Below the pieces are notes generated by a model. The model did not search any database, was not told the DNA's origin, and saw only the letters and a program-made list of their open reading frames with translations. 64,000 nt of DNA, from positions 337,826 to 401,825 of the forward strand of contig NZ_CP076718.1 in NCBI RefSeq assembly GCF_011682235.2. Direction: 5' to 3'. A program made the position numbers and the translations under genes. Source of the stretch: Rhodocaloribacter litoris. Lineage in GTDB: Bacteria; Bacteroidota; Rhodothermia; Rhodothermales; ISCAR-4553. This document shows, in pieces, positions 9,371 through 18,300 of this stretch (the stretch's first letter is position 1; each line of letters begins with the position of its first letter).

Positions 9371-9808
9371 ATGGCCACGGTAAAGCGGTTTGAAGAACTC
9401 GTTGCCTGGCAGACAGCACGTCATCTCGTCAATGAGATTTATGCACTGACCGGTGACGGAGCTTTTGCACGTGATTTCGGTCTACGTGATCAGATTCAAC
9501 GGGCCGCCGTGTCGGTGATGAGCAACATCGCCGAGGGGTTCGAGAGCCGCACCCAGCGCCTGTTCATCGAACACCTGGGGCGGGCACGGGCCTCTTGTGG
9601 CGAGGTTCGTTCCCAACTCTACGTAGCGCTCGACCTGGGCTATATCGACCCGCCCCAGTTCGATGCGCTGTATGAATGCACCGACAAAACATCGCGCCTG
9701 ATATACCGCTTAATGACGTATCTGACTTCCCTCGATGACACACCGCGCGTACGGGAGGATATCCTCCTATACGACCCCTCAGGACGTCTTTCCCAGGAGA
9801 CAGCCTGA
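9371..9808 (+). CDS. Four-helix-bundle protein (S23/bIVP family)
   Basis: 145 residues with the family pattern: FEELVAWQTARHLV, then LRDQIQRAAVSVMSNIAEGF, then FIEHLGRARASCGEVRSQL, each an amphipathic helix. The family was first noted as proteins encoded in 23S rRNA intervening sequences and is related to the Avd accessory protein of diversity-generating retroelements. Its usual role in genomes is unknown. No reverse transcriptase lies nearby. It sits inside an outer-membrane cluster and is flanked on both sides by CGTT arrays, which suggests it arrived as a unit (inference). Confidence 0.9.
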   Translation: MATVKRFEELVAWQTARHLVNEIYALTGDGAFARDFGLRDQIQRAAVSVMSNIAEGFESRTQRLFIEHLGRARASCGEVRSQLYVALDLGYIDPPQFDALYECTDKTSRLIYRLMTYLTSLDDTPRVREDILLYDPSGRLSQETA

Positions 9809-9827
9809 TTGCCTTCCCTCACTTTTT

Positions 9828-9856
9828 GACAACGTGCAACGTTCAACGTGCAACGT
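9828..9856 (+). repeat. CGTT-periodic array B
   Basis: Four ACGT cores spaced exactly 7 bases apart (ACGTGCA, ACGTTCA, ACGTGCA, ACGT) run up to the ATG of the next gene. The usual purine-rich ribosome binding site is absent from this position. Confidence 0.8.
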
Positions 9857-12800
9857 ATGAAACCCTTTCTTTTAACATTCACCCTCGCCCTCACCCTGGC
9901 CGTGCCGGCCCTGGCCCAGGACGCCGGGCGGCAGACCGGATGGACGTACGACGAGGTGCGCCGGTGGATCGACCGGCAGGCCGGCAAAGGCGGCCCCGCC
10001 ACGCCCCTCCAGCTCGACTGCGTGGACTTCACCAACCGCCGCGACGCCGTCATGAACGGCAACCGCATCACCACGCAGATCCTCAACTTCGGCTCCATCT
10101 CCGCCCCCGGCAACACCATCACGGACATCGTCTGGAACGGCCTGGGCTACGGGTACGAGTTTGGCCCCTTCGTGGCCGCCGAGGTCGTCGACGAGGGGCA
10201 CCGCGACCCCAAGAGCGTGCAGCTCCGCGACGAGAACGGCAACCTGGTCCTGGACGAGAACGGCGACCCCATCTGGGTGATGCACATCGTCTCGGACGGC
10301 ATCGTCTCCAACGGCGGCGAGGTCTCGCCGGACGGCTCCACGTTCTGGGGCTGGCAGCCCATCCCGTGCGCCCAGCCCGTGGGCAACTTCGCCGGCATCG
10401 AGGTGGTCAACCCGAACTCCCCGCTGATCCCCACCAGCGACGCCCCGGACAAAGACCTCGACGGCAAGCCGGACTCCTGGCCCGACTCCTGGTTCAACCC
10501 CAACCTGAAGGAGTACGTCTGGCCCGGCGCGCTCCAGCAGGGCGCCTCCAACGCCGACAAGGAGGCCCTCTACTTCATGAACGACTACAGCAACTGCGAA
10601 TTCGCCTACGACCCCTTCCCCTCCAACCCCGACCTCAACTGCGGCCTCGGCCTGGAGGTGGAGGTCCGCATCTACCAGTGGGCCAACCCGCTCGCCGAAG
10701 ACGCCATCTTCCTCATCTACAAGATCACCAACAAGAGCGAACGCGACCTCGAAAAAGTCATCTTCGGCATGTGGGGCGATCCCCACGTGGGCGGCCCCGG
10801 CGACTGGGCCGATGACCTGGCCTTCTTCGATAAAAACCTGGACATGGTCTTCGCCTGGGACGCCGACGGCCGCTCCGACATCCCCGGCCGCACGCCCGGC
10901 TACTTCGGCTACAAGTTCCTCGAGAGCCCGGGCGTGGGCAACGAGATCATCAACGGCCAGTTCTTCCCCGGCGACGGCATCGACAACGACGGCGACGGGA
11001 TGGTCGACGAGTCGTGGACGGACGGCATCGACAACGACAACGACTGGGACCCCGAACGCGACGACGTGGGCGTCGACGGCATCCCCGGCACCGGCGACGA
11101 GGGCGAGGGCGACGGCCGCCCCACCGCCGGCGACCCGTTCGACATCACCCGGCCCGGCGAACCCAACTTCGAGTTCACCGACATCGACGAGAGCGACATG
11201 ATCGGGCTGACCTCGTTCGCCTCGCCCCGTTTCGCCGGCAGCCGCATCTCGAACGACGAGCAGGTGTGGGAGTGGGTCACCCCCGGCCGCTTCGACAGCG
11301 TACCCGCCGAGCCGGGCGACTACGTCTTCCTCTACGGATCGGGCAGCTTCAAGCTCCGCGCCGGCGAGACGAAACGCTTCTCCATCGCCCTGATCGTCGG
11401 CGAGAACCTGGAAGACCTGCGCCTGAACGCGCAGACCGTCCAGCAGATCTTCAACGTCGGCTACCGCTTCGCCAAGCCGCCCGAGAAGCCCATCGTCCGC
11501 GCCGTGGCCGGCGACGGCAAGGTGACGCTCTACTGGGATGACCGCGCCGAGGCGAGTGTCGACCCCCTCTCCCGCGAGCAGGACTTCGAGGGCTACGTCA
11601 TCTACCGCTCGACCGACCACGAGTTCAGCGACCAGCAGACCATCACCGACATCAACGGATCCCGCTTCCTGTTCCGCCCGCTGACGAACAGCCTGGGCGT
11701 GGAAGCCAAGTTCGACCTCGAAAACGGGATCAAAGGCCCCTCGCCGATCCCCTTCCCGCAACGCGGCGTCTCGTACGACCTCGGCGACGACACCGGCCTG
11801 TTCCACACCTATGTGGACTCGAACAACGTCGTCAACGGGCAGACGTATTACTACGCCGTCGTCGCCTACGACCGGGGCTTCGCCGGCGAGAGCGGGGACG
11901 TCCTGGTCGGCATCCCGCCGAGTGAGACGAGCAAGACGATCACCTACAACCCCGTCACGGACGACTACATCTTCGACGTCAACACCGTCGCCGTGACGCC
12001 GGCGCCGCGCGTGGCCGGCTACGTCCCGCCCTCGATCGAGGCGGCCGGCGGCATCGAACATACCCGGGGCCACGCCACCGGCCAGATCACGATCAACATC
12101 GTCGATGAGATGGCCGTGCCGGACGGCGGGCACTATACGATCCGCTTCGAAGAAGTGGACGGCCAGATGGTCTACTCGGTCGTGGACGAGGTACCGCGCA
12201 CGGCCACCGTCCGGGCCATCGTGGGCAAGACGTCCTCGCTCGGCGTGCGGAACGTGATCCCGGAGACGTTCCGGCTCACGAACGCCGCCGGCACCGAACT
12301 CCAGCCGGGCGCCGACTACGAGCTCAACGCCACGGCCGGCTCGGTCCTGATCCTGGGCGGCGCCGAGGACGGCGAGGAGCTGCTGGCCACGTTCCGCTAC
12401 TACCCCCTCTACCGGAGCGACCGGCTCCAGTCCGAGGAGTCCAACATCGTGTTCGACGGCCTCCACCTGTTCGTGCAGGACGACGCGCTGGCGCTCGACC
12501 TGGAGCAGACCGGCTGGGTGCAGGGCGGCGACGGCATCCCCTACACGGTGCGTGTGGCCACCTCCGGCCCGGGCCGCAGGGGCCAGCCCTTCGACTACGA
12601 GATCACGTTCTCGGACAGCCCCGTCACCACCGGCTTCAGCAACAACCTGCCGCTGCCCTTCGAGATCGTCAACCTGACGCGGGCCAACCAGCCGATCCAG
12701 GCCTTCGTGCCGGACCTCAACCGCAACGGTGCCTGGGACGTCAACGAGCAGATCATCTTCCTCGAAGACATCGACGGCACGCTGACGGCCACCTGGGAAG

Positions 12801-13255
12801 TCAAGTTCGACAACACCGGTGCGAAACCCGGCAGCGGCGACGTCTTCTTCGTCCGCACCTTCAAGCCGTTCCGTTCCGACGACGTCTATACGTTCCGCAC
12901 CGTCGCCGCCACGACGGACGCCGCCCGCGTCAAGAACGAATTGCGCAACGTCTACGTGGTGCCCAACCCCTACGTGGTCACCAACGAGATCGAGCCGCGC
13001 AACCCGGTCTCGCGCTCCGAGCGCGGCGACCGCCGGCTCTACTTCGCCAACGTGCCGCAGCGGTGCACGATCCGCATCTACACCCTCGCCGGCGAACTCG
13101 TCGACGTGATCGAGCACGACAGCACCCTCGACGACGGCAAGGCCTTCTGGGACCTGCGCTCGAAGGACAACATGAACATCGCCTACGGCCTCTACCTCTT
13201 CCACGTGGAATCCGAGGAAGGATCGTACATCGGCAAGTTTGCGGTCATCAAATAG
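9857..13255 (+). CDS. Large secreted protein with T9SS-like C-terminal domain
   Basis: 1132 residues from the ATG at 9857, with a signal peptide (MKPFLLTFTLALTLAVPALAQ). The middle has acidic Asp-Gly-rich stretches (GIDNDGDGMVDE, GIDNDNDWDPE) typical of calcium-binding surface proteins and a fibronectin III-like segment (VTLYWDDRAE to YYYAVVAYD). The last 100 or so residues (NVYVVPNPYVV, then IRIYTLAGELVD, then IGKFAVIK) follow the T9SS sorting-domain pattern. The PorV-like gene follows directly. It is probably a cell-surface or secreted structural or enzymatic protein; no catalytic domain is recognised. Confidence 0.85.
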   Translation: MKPFLLTFTLALTLAVPALAQDAGRQTGWTYDEVRRWIDRQAGKGGPATPLQLDCVDFTNRRDAVMNGNRITTQILNFGSISAPGNTITDIVWNGLGYGYEFGPFVAAEVVDEGHRDPKSVQLRDENGNLVLDENGDPIWVMHIVSDGIVSNGGEVSPDGSTFWGWQPIPCAQPVGNFAGIEVVNPNSPLIPTSDAPDKDLDGKPDSWPDSWFNPNLKEYVWPGALQQGASNADKEALYFMNDYSNCEFAYDPFPSNPDLNCGLGLEVEVRIYQWANPLAEDAIFLIYKITNKSERDLEKVIFGMWGDPHVGGPGDWADDLAFFDKNLDMVFAWDADGRSDIPGRTPGYFGYKFLESPGVGNEIINGQFFPGDGIDNDGDGMVDESWTDGIDNDNDWDPERDDVGVDGIPGTGDEGEGDGRPTAGDPFDITRPGEPNFEFTDIDESDMIGLTSFASPRFAGSRISNDEQVWEWVTPGRFDSVPAEPGDYVFLYGSGSFKLRAGETKRFSIALIVGENLEDLRLNAQTVQQIFNVGYRFAKPPEKPIVRAVAGDGKVTLYWDDRAEASVDPLSREQDFEGYVIYRSTDHEFSDQQTITDINGSRFLFRPLTNSLGVEAKFDLENGIKGPSPIPFPQRGVSYDLGDDTGLFHTYVDSNNVVNGQTYYYAVVAYDRGFAGESGDVLVGIPPSETSKTITYNPVTDDYIFDVNTVAVTPAPRVAGYVPPSIEAAGGIEHTRGHATGQITINIVDEMAVPDGGHYTIRFEEVDGQMVYSVVDEVPRTATVRAIVGKTSSLGVRNVIPETFRLTNAAGTELQPGADYELNATAGSVLILGGAEDGEELLATFRYYPLYRSDRLQSEESNIVFDGLHLFVQDDALALDLEQTGWVQGGDGIPYTVRVATSGPGRRGQPFDYEITFSDSPVTTGFSNNLPLPFEIVNLTRANQPIQAFVPDLNRNGAWDVNEQIIFLEDIDGTLTATWEVKFDNTGAKPGSGDVFFVRTFKPFRSDDVYTFRTVAATTDAARVKNELRNVYVVPNPYVVTNEIEPRNPVSRSERGDRRLYFANVPQRCTIRIYTLAGELVDVIEHDSTLDDGKAFWDLRSKDNMNIAYGLYLFHVESEEGSYIGKFAVIK

Positions 13256-13351
13256 CGTTAAAACGTTAGCACGTCGACACGTTAGAACGTCAAGACCATG
13301 GGACCTTCTGGCGCCAACCTGCCAACGTTATAACGTTCAAACGTTTTAAGA
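13256..13351 (+). repeat. CGTT-periodic arrays C1 and C2
   Basis: C1 (13256-13295) is five units of 8 bases: CGTTAAAA, CGTTAGCA, CGTCGACA, CGTTAGAA, CGTCAAGA. C2 (about 13322-13351) has three AACGTT units, also 8 bases apart. About 26 bases without the motif lie between them. Confidence 0.8.
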
Positions 13352-13352
13352 A

Positions 13353-14393
13353 ATGAAAGGACGGATCTCCCTGTTGTTCATGCTGCTCCTGGCCGTGCCG
13401 GTGCGGGCGCAGACCCTCGGTGAGGCCGAGGAGCCGGAGACGATCACGAAGGTCGGCACGACGGCGGCGCAGTTCCTCAAGCTGGGCGTCGGTGCGCGGG
13501 CGGTGGCGCTGGGCGGCACGTTCGTGGCCGAGGCCAGCGACCTCTCGGCGCTCTACTGGAACCCGGCCGGGCTGGCCCGCCTCAACGGCAGCGCCGTCCA
13601 ACTGGCGCACACGCAGTACCTGGCCGACATCGACTACAGCTTCGCCGCCTTCGGCCTCAACCTGGGCAATGCGGGCACACTGGCCGCCTCCCTCCTCTTC
13701 CTCGACTCGGGCGAGATGGAGGTCCGCACCACCCGCGACCCCGAGGGCACCGGCGAGCGGTTCAAGGTGCAGGACTTCGCCCTGCAACTCTCCTACGCAC
13801 GCGCCCTGACCGACCGCTTCGCCATCGGCGGCACGGCCAAATACATCAACGAGCGCATCTGGCACAGCACGGCCTCGGCCTTCGCCTTCGACATCGGCGT
13901 GCTCTTCACCACGCCGTTCGAGCCGCTCCGTCTGGGGGCCAGCATCGCCAACTTCGGGCCGAAGATGCAGATGAACGGCCGGGACATCCTCTTCAGCACC
14001 GACCCCGACCCCGACCGGCAGGGCAACGTGGAGGTGGTCAACTCGGCCTACCTCACCGACAGCCACCCGCTGCCGCTGCTCTTCCGCGTCGGCCTGGCCT
14101 GGTACGCCCTCGCCACGGCCAGCCACCGCGTCGTCGTCCTCACCGACGCCGCCCACCCGAACGACAACAGCGAGTACATGAACGTCGGGATGGAGTACAG
14201 CTTCCGCAACCTGCTGGCGCTCCGGGGCGGGTTCCGTAACCTGTTCGAGCGCGACGGCGAGCAGGGCCTCACCTTCGGCGCCGGCCTCAACGTCCGCCTC
14301 GACCGTACCCTGCGCGTGCGCTTCGACTATGCCTACGCCGACTTCGGCCGCCTCGAACAGACCCACTGGTTCACCTTCGACCTGGCCTTCTGA
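13353..14393 (+). CDS. PorV/PorQ family outer-membrane barrel protein
   Basis: 346 residues with signal peptide (cleavage after VRAQ), the family motif AAQFLKLGVGARAVALGG near the N-terminus, then LYWNPAGLARL, and a barrel ending in FTFDLAF with a terminal Phe. PorV-type proteins shuttle sorting-domain cargo from the type IX translocon to the attachment machinery. Its place directly after a large protein with such a domain suggests a dedicated partner (inference). A similar FadL-like fold without shuttle function cannot be excluded. Confidence 0.88.
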   Translation: MKGRISLLFMLLLAVPVRAQTLGEAEEPETITKVGTTAAQFLKLGVGARAVALGGTFVAEASDLSALYWNPAGLARLNGSAVQLAHTQYLADIDYSFAAFGLNLGNAGTLAASLLFLDSGEMEVRTTRDPEGTGERFKVQDFALQLSYARALTDRFAIGGTAKYINERIWHSTASAFAFDIGVLFTTPFEPLRLGASIANFGPKMQMNGRDILFSTDPDPDRQGNVEVVNSAYLTDSHPLPLLFRVGLAWYALATASHRVVVLTDAAHPNDNSEYMNVGMEYSFRNLLALRGGFRNLFERDGEQGLTFGAGLNVRLDRTLRVRFDYAYADFGRLEQTHWFTFDLAF

Positions 14394-14410
14394 CATCCCT
14401 CCGGCTCCGG

Positions 14411-14440
14411 GCGTTACACGTTAAACGCTGCGCGTTGAAA
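14411..14440 (+). repeat. CGTT-periodic array D
   Basis: CGTTACA, CGTTAAA, CGCTGCG, CGTTGAA: four units of 7 bases in the spacer between the PorV-like gene and the amidase gene. Confidence 0.7.
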
Positions 14441-14479
14441 CCCGAGACGCATCCCCCTTATCCCCTCATCCAGCCATCC

Positions 14480-16123
14480 ATGTCGAAACGGCTTCTGCCT
14501 TCCTTCCTTCTCCTGCTGGCCTTCGCGACCGTCGCGGCGTCTCCGGCGACGGGACAGATCCTGCACGACCTGACCGAGCGCACGGTCCCGCTGTCCCCTG
14601 CCGATCCCGTGGTGGCCGGCAAGCGGGCCACGCTGACGACCGCGTCGCCGGCCGTGGAGGAGCCCTTCAACGGCGTCGTGGTGCAGGGCTATGCGAGCGA
14701 TCCGGACGTGCAGGGCTGGATCCGCTTCGAGGAGCGCGGCGGCTGGGGTGCCTGGCGGCCGATGCGCCTCATCCGGTCGGCCACGGACGGGACGTTCGCC
14801 GGCGGCTACCGGGATGAGGTCTACCGCAGCGGCCTCCGGTTCGAGTTGCGCTTCGCGTATGCGGCGGGCACGGCCTTCCACCTCGTCGGCGCCGGCGTCT
14901 TCGACAACCGCAACGACGAGGACCGGCAGGCGCCGGGCGGGGTCGTCCCGCACCACGGCAAGAAGGCGGGCCACATCATTCCCCCGCCGCTCATCACCCG
15001 GGCCGAGTGGGGCGCCGCGCCGTTCCGGGGCACCCCCTCACCGCTGGCGCCGAACGGCTACGAATACATGACCTTCCACCACGCCGCCGGCTACTCGGCC
15101 ACGACGAAAGAGGAAGGCATCCGGCAGGTGAAGGCCATCCAGGACCTGCACCAGAACGTCCGGGGCTGGAGCGACATCGGCTACCAGTTCCTCATCGACC
15201 GGGGCGGGCATCTGTATCAGGGACGCCCCTTCCTCGACGACGCCACCTCGCTGGAGGAGGTGCCGGCGCTGGCACTCGGCGCCCACGTGGGCGGCCACAA
15301 CACCGGCAACATCGGCGTCTCGCTCCTGGGCTGCTACCACCCGCCGGAAGGGTCGTTCTGCCAGGAGGTCATCACGCCGGAAGCCCTCGAAACGTACGTC
15401 GTCCTGTTCGCTTTTCTGAGCGAGCGCTACGGCGTGGCGCCCGAACTCATCCGGGGCCACCGCGACTTCTCGAGCACGGCCTGCCCCGGGGACAACAACT
15501 ATGTGCTCCTGCCCTCCCTGCGCGAAGACGTGGCCCACCTGCTCCTGACCGGCAACGAACCGCTCGGCCAGGCCGTCATGGCGGCGACGGTGGATGCGGA
15601 CGGGGTGGTCCGTCTCTCCTGGGAATTCATCGAGGCTCCGGGCATCGCGGGTTATCGCATCGAGCGCACCAGCGGCGGCATCACCACGGTGGTGACGGAA
15701 GGAGAAGGCGCGGCGCCGGGCCTGTATGCCGACGCCGGGGTGACGAAGCCGGGCCCGGTCCGGTATGAACTCTACGCCCGGAGCGCCACCGGACGCGAGC
15801 AGTTGCTGGCAACGACCGAGGTCACGGTGGAGGCCCCGGCGGCACTGTACGTACTCGCCCAGGGTTTTCCCAACCCGTTCCACCGGCGCACGACGATCCG
15901 CTATTACCTCGAACGGGACGGCATCGTCCGGCTCCACGTCTACGACGCCACCGGGCGCGAGGTCCGCACCCTCGTCGAGGCCTACCAGCGCAGCGGGCAA
16001 TGGTACACGGTCCCCTTCGACGCCGCCGGCCTGCCGGCCGGTACCTACTTCTACCGCCTGCGCGTCGAGGGTTTCTCCGGCCTCGACTTCGACCGGACCG
16101 GCACGCTTGTCCTGGTGCGCTGA
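14480..16123 (+). CDS. Secreted N-acetylmuramoyl-L-alanine amidase/PGRP with T9SS sorting domain
   Basis: 547 residues from the ATG at 14480, which opens a signal peptide (cleavage near SPATGQ). An Amidase_2/PGRP domain lies at about residues 170-345. Its likely zinc ligands and catalytic residues are the His of TFHHAAG near 198, the His of IRGHRDF and the Cys of STACPGD. A type-A sorting domain ends the protein (LAQGFPNPFHRRT, then LHVYDATGREV). It would cleave the peptide from muramic acid outside the cell, so scavenging or attack on other bacteria is as likely as self-wall turnover. Confidence 0.9.
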   Translation: MSKRLLPSFLLLLAFATVAASPATGQILHDLTERTVPLSPADPVVAGKRATLTTASPAVEEPFNGVVVQGYASDPDVQGWIRFEERGGWGAWRPMRLIRSATDGTFAGGYRDEVYRSGLRFELRFAYAAGTAFHLVGAGVFDNRNDEDRQAPGGVVPHHGKKAGHIIPPPLITRAEWGAAPFRGTPSPLAPNGYEYMTFHHAAGYSATTKEEGIRQVKAIQDLHQNVRGWSDIGYQFLIDRGGHLYQGRPFLDDATSLEEVPALALGAHVGGHNTGNIGVSLLGCYHPPEGSFCQEVITPEALETYVVLFAFLSERYGVAPELIRGHRDFSSTACPGDNNYVLLPSLREDVAHLLLTGNEPLGQAVMAATVDADGVVRLSWEFIEAPGIAGYRIERTSGGITTVVTEGEGAAPGLYADAGVTKPGPVRYELYARSATGREQLLATTEVTVEAPAALYVLAQGFPNPFHRRTTIRYYLERDGIVRLHVYDATGREVRTLVEAYQRSGQWYTVPFDAAGLPAGTYFYRLRVEGFSGLDFDRTGTLVLVR

Positions 16124-16132
16124 TCCGGGCCC

Positions 16133-16630
16133 TCAGCCACCCCCTTCGAGCATCACGTCCCCGTAGGTGACCAGCTCGCCGGTGGCATCGAAGACGAAGA
16201 GACGGTGCAGCCCGGTGACGCCGATCTGGATGGGCGAGAAGCGGAACTCGTGCCCGCCGGTCTCGGCCGCGTTGTTGACCTCGGCCAGCAACAGCAGCCG
16301 GCGCGGGTCGGCGGGGTCCCGCGTGCGAAGCACCATCCGGTTCGAGACGGCGTTGAACTCGAGCGTGACGAAGGGCAACGTCACCGGCTCGCCCCGGGTC
16401 GGGTTCGGATACGGGGGCCGAAAGCTGATCTTGCCGGCGAAGAACGGGGCGGTGCGCCAGTCGTCGGGATCGTCCTGGAGGATGTTGCCGGCGGCATCGG
16501 TGCGGGCAAAACCCTCCGGCGACCGCTCCGCCATCGCGACGAAGGCTTCCTGTTCGTCCCGCTGCGTGTCGCAGGCCGCAAGCCCTCCCCCCAAGAACAC
16601 GAGCACCAGCCCGCACGCGATCCGGTTCAT
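16133..16630 (-). CDS. Small putative lipoprotein, unknown function
   Basis: 165 residues from the ATG at 16630. The signal ends in GGGLAACD, a good lipobox. The body contains a YPNPTRGE segment and ends with a beta-strand-rich stretch (HRLFVFDATGELVTYGD) that resembles part of a T9SS sorting domain, although it lies on a lipid-anchored protein. Convergent with the amidase gene, 9 bases apart. No catalytic motif was seen. Confidence 0.7.
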   Translation of the reverse strand: MNRIACGLVLVFLGGGLAACDTQRDEQEAFVAMAERSPEGFARTDAAGNILQDDPDDWRTAPFFAGKISFRPPYPNPTRGEPVTLPFVTLEFNAVSNRMVLRTRDPADPRRLLLLAEVNNAAETGGHEFRFSPIQIGVTGLHRLFVFDATGELVTYGDVMLEGGG

Positions 16631-16852
16631 GGCTTCTCCGATTTCCCTGACGGTATCGAGGCGGGGAGAACCGACAGGCGCCCTCCCGCGTTCCCCCGGC
16701 GCCCGTGGCGTGTACAGGGGCACAGCGGAAAGGAAGAAACGGTTCCGGGTTTCAGGGAAGAAGCTCGAGACCGGAACCCCGAAATCCCGCGTGAAGAGCC
16801 ACCGGCCCCTCCACCCCTTACGTACTCCACACCTCCTACCGCGGACGCAACC

Positions 16853-17698
16853 ATGCCCGCCCTCGTTGCCGAAAACCTGAGCGTCGTCCTCGACGGGAAA
16901 CCCGTCCTCCGGGAGCTCGGCTTCACGGTCGAGGCGGGGACGTGGGTGGGGTTGCTCGGGCCGAACGGCAGCGGTAAAACGACGCTGCTCCGCGCCATCG
17001 GCGGGCTCTTGCCGTATGCGGGGACGCTCCGGGTGCTCGGCCGGGAGGTGCGGGCCTGGAAGCCACAGGCGCTGGCTCGCCATCTCGCCTTCGTCCGGCA
17101 GTCGGCGTCGCTCCTGTTCGACTTCACCGTGGAGGAGCTCGTCCTGCTGGGGCGGGCGCCGCACAAAGGCTGGCTGGAAACCGATACCCGGGCCGACCGG
17201 GAGCGCGTCCGCCGGGCGCTGGCCCGCGTCGACCTCGCCGGTTTCGAAAAACGTTCCATGCTCTCACTCAGCGGCGGTGAGCAGCAGCGCGTCTTTCTGG
17301 CGCAGGCGCTCGTGCAGGAGGCCGAGCTGCTCCTGCTCGACGAGCCCACCGCCCATCTGGACGTGCACCACCAGTTCGAGTTCATCGACCACGTGCGGGG
17401 CCTGGTCCGGGCCGGCTGCACCGTGATCGCCGCCTTCCACGACCTCGAGCTGGCCGCCCGCTTCGCCGACCGCATCCTGGTGCTGGACCGGGGCCGTCTG
17501 GCTGCCGCCGGTCCCCCCGCCCGGGTGCTCACGGCCGACCTCATCGCCGGGGTTTTCCGCATGGAAGCCCGGCTGTACCCTGCCGAAGACGGCAGCCTCC
17601 GCATCCACTACGTGGGTCCCCTCGCCGCGTGCACGCGCGCCGGGAACGGTACCGGCCGGCCCCACCCGGTCGCCCCTACGCCCCCGTCATCGCACTAA
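16853..17698 (+). CDS. ABC transporter ATPase, B12/iron-siderophore type
   Basis: 281 residues. Walker A GPNGSGKTT, a Q-loop (FVRQSAS), signature LSGGEQQR, Walker B LLLLDEP and the switch His in AAFHD are all present. It belongs to the FecE/BtuD class that energises periplasmic-binding-protein importers. The cobalamin adenosyltransferase gene starts 31 bases after its stop, so B12 uptake (BtuD) is the favoured role. No permease or binding-protein gene is in the window, and iron-siderophore transport remains possible. The frame is open well upstream, but homology begins at the ATG at 16853. Confidence 0.88.
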   Translation: MPALVAENLSVVLDGKPVLRELGFTVEAGTWVGLLGPNGSGKTTLLRAIGGLLPYAGTLRVLGREVRAWKPQALARHLAFVRQSASLLFDFTVEELVLLGRAPHKGWLETDTRADRERVRRALARVDLAGFEKRSMLSLSGGEQQRVFLAQALVQEAELLLLDEPTAHLDVHHQFEFIDHVRGLVRAGCTVIAAFHDLELAARFADRILVLDRGRLAAAGPPARVLTADLIAGVFRMEARLYPAEDGSLRIHYVGPLAACTRAGNGTGRPHPVAPTPPSSH

Positions 17699-17729
17699 CC
17701 GCCCTCGCATACCCGCACGTTTGCAGCCC

Positions 17730-18284
17730 ATGAAAATTTACACCCGCACCGGTGACGCCGGCGACACCGCCCTCTTCGGCGGCGGCCGGGTGCAGAAAAA
17801 CCACCCGCGCATCGAGGCCTATGGCACCGTAGACGAGACCAACAGCTTCATCGGGGCGGCGCGGGCACAGCTCACCGGCCGGCCCGGCCATGAACGGCTC
17901 GACCCCGTCCTGGCCCGCATCCAGGCCGAGCTGTTCGAACTCGGGGCCGACCTGGCCACACCCGGCGATGCCCGGCCCGTGGTCCCACGCATCCAGGCGA
18001 CCCACATCCGGCGCCTGGAAACCGCCATCGACGACTTCGACACCGAGCTGCCCCCGCTGAAGCACTTCATCCTGCCCGGAGGCACGCCCGCCGCGGCCGC
18101 CCTCCATGTGGCCCGGACCGTCTGCCGCCGGGCGGAGCGCCGGACCGTCGAACTGGCCGGTGCCGAGCCCACCAACCCGCACGCCGTCGTCTACCTCAAC
18201 CGCCTCTCCGACTTTCTCTTCGTGGCCGCCCGGTGGGTCAATCACCAGGCCGGCCTGTCCGAGGCCGTATGGAAGCCCGCCTGA
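17730..18284 (+). CDS. ATP:cob(I)alamin adenosyltransferase, PduO type
   Basis: 184 residues matching the PduO family: KIYTRTGDAGDTALFGG at the N-terminus, VDETNSFIG, and the C-terminal helix with CRRAERRTV and YLNRLSDFLFVAAR. It transfers the adenosyl group of ATP to cob(I)alamin to make coenzyme B12 in the cytoplasm. The upstream ABC ATPase suggests uptake and activation are encoded together. A TTG at 17721 is an alternative start; the ATG at 17730 matches the family N-terminus. Confidence 0.93.
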   Translation: MKIYTRTGDAGDTALFGGGRVQKNHPRIEAYGTVDETNSFIGAARAQLTGRPGHERLDPVLARIQAELFELGADLATPGDARPVVPRIQATHIRRLETAIDDFDTELPPLKHFILPGGTPAAAALHVARTVCRRAERRTVELAGAEPTNPHAVVYLNRLSDFLFVAARWVNHQAGLSEAVWKPA

Positions 18285-18300
18285 TGCCGCACGTTTGCCC

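Noticed and set aside
9371-9808. Diversity-generating retroelement, from the Avd-like four-helix-bundle gene
   Set aside because: No reverse transcriptase, template repeat or variable C-type lectin target was seen nearby.
9329-9856. CGTT arrays as a CRISPR array
   Set aside because: Units are only 7-8 bases, without repeat-spacer structure, and no cas gene is present.
9872-13204. Minus-strand open frame of 1110 codons
   Set aside because: Same antisense artefact, opposite the large secreted protein with signal peptide and sorting domain.
16631-16852. Cobalamin riboswitch before the ABC ATPase and adenosyltransferase genes
   Set aside because: I looked for the B12-box and the conserved core and found no convincing match.
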